Source: an uncultured Clostridium sp. (GTDB taxonomy: Bacteria; Bacillota; Clostridia; TANB77; CAG-508). Taken from it: DNA of 6,111 nucleotides. Positions 5,599-6,111 of the stretch are shown here, one piece after another (position 1 is the first letter of the stretch; each line of letters opens with the position of its first letter). The notes beneath the pieces are model-generated. The model did not search any database. It was given only the letters and a program-made list of their open reading frames with translations, and had not been told where the DNA came from. The translations under genes were made by a program, and so were the position numbers. The stretch is taken from NCBI GenBank assembly GCA_946008205.1, contig CAMGAZ010000095.1, forward strand, positions 1 through 6,111, in the 5' to 3' direction.

Positions 5599-6111
5599 AT
5601 GGTTGGATTAAAATTGGATTTAAAAAATGTTGGAATGAGTAAAAATGCTATACTCAAATACAGTAAAAAAGTATCAGAGATTCACAAAGAATTACATGAT
5701 AAAAAAGATGATCAAAAAGAGTTTTTAGGGTGGTTAGAACTTCCTACAAAATATAATAAGAAAGAATTTAAAAAAGTAAAAGAGTGTGCCCAAAAGATAC
5801 AAAAAAATTCAGACATACTTTTAGTAATAGGAATAGGAGGTTCATACTTAGGAGCAAGAGCTGTAATAGAATCTTTGACCAACACATTTTACAATATGCA
5901 AGATAAGAATGTAAGGAAAACTCCACAAATAATATATGTGGGAAATAATTTAAGCCCAAACTATATAAATGACGTAATAGATTTAATTAGTAACAAAGAT
6001 TTCTCTATAAATGTTATATCAAAATCTGGTACAACAACAGAGCCAGCTATTGCATTTAGAATATTTAGAGAACTATTAGAAGCAAAATATGATTTGGAAG
6101 AAGCAAGAAGC
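5599..6111 (+). CDS. pgi: Glucose-6-phosphate isomerase, N-terminal part (cut by window end)
   Basis: Interconverts glucose 6-phosphate and fructose 6-phosphate in cytoplasmic glycolysis and gluconeogenesis. Only the first 171 residues are in the window; the frame is open to the last base, so this is a partial gene cut by the edge, not a truncation. The first SIS sugar-isomerase domain is visible, with GIGGSYLGARA at 78-88 (phosphate-binding loop) and ISKSGTTTEPAIAFR at 140-154, both hallmarks of Pgi. The catalytic Glu, His and Lys lie further downstream and cannot be checked. The start ATG is supported by AAAGGAG at 5584-5590, 8 nt upstream. Bacterial Pgi of Firmicutes is usually about 450 aa, so roughly 280 residues are missing. 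It is transcribed divergently from spoIIP; no functional link between the two is apparent. Confidence 0.95.
   Translation, partial: MVGLKLDLKNVGMSKNAILKYSKKVSEIHKELHDKKDDQKEFLGWLELPTKYNKKEFKKVKECAQKIQKNSDILLVIGIGGSYLGARAVIESLTNTFYNMQDKNVRKTPQIIYVGNNLSPNYINDVIDLISNKDFSINVISKSGTTTEPAIAFRIFRELLEAKYDLEEARS

Noticed and set aside
5768..5959. 63-codon open frame on the - strand inside pgi
   Set aside because: It lies antisense to the conserved GIGGSYLGARA region of Pgi; its Leu/Phe-rich product reflects the complementary strand.

Overview
The window is ordinary chromosomal DNA from a low-G+C, endospore-forming member of the Firmicutes, most likely class Clostridia. The basis is the strongly A/T-rich codon use (AAA, ATA, GAA, TTA), the AAAGGAG-type ribosome binding sites, a full-length bifunctional Rel stringent-response enzyme, and a SpoIIP sporulation hydrolase. 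I cannot name the species.

Left part (1-4321, + strand): a tight three-gene cluster of a bifunctional (p)ppGpp synthetase/hydrolase (relA), a glyoxalase II-like metallo-beta-lactamase hydrolase, and histidyl-tRNA synthetase (hisS). The order resembles the relA-(dtd)-MBL-(hemZ)-hisS neighbourhood known in clostridia, without dtd and hemZ. The two intergenic gaps are almost equal (65 and 66 nt). Each is filled by one copy of the same palindromic repeat of about 50 bp, and the two copies lie in opposite orientation, so they bracket the hydrolase gene as inverted repeats. Each copy ends just before the Shine-Dalgarno sequence of the next gene.

Middle (4322-5472): hisS converges on spoIIP (- strand) with an 18-nt gap before a strong 12-bp hairpin. 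One arm of that hairpin is also the last three codons and stop codon of spoIIP. SpoIIP is a membrane-anchored peptidoglycan hydrolase of the engulfment machinery.

Right part (5473-6111): a 126-nt divergent intergenic region carries a good sigma-A-type promoter toward pgi (glucose-6-phosphate isomerase, cut by the window edge) and a weaker candidate sigma-E-type promoter toward spoIIP.

The genes are housekeeping or sporulation genes of known families. I see no new defence, mobile or biosynthetic system. The most interesting items are the inverted pair of structured repeats between operon genes, the archaeal/eukaryotic-looking signature motifs of the HisRS, and the terminator that doubles as coding sequence.
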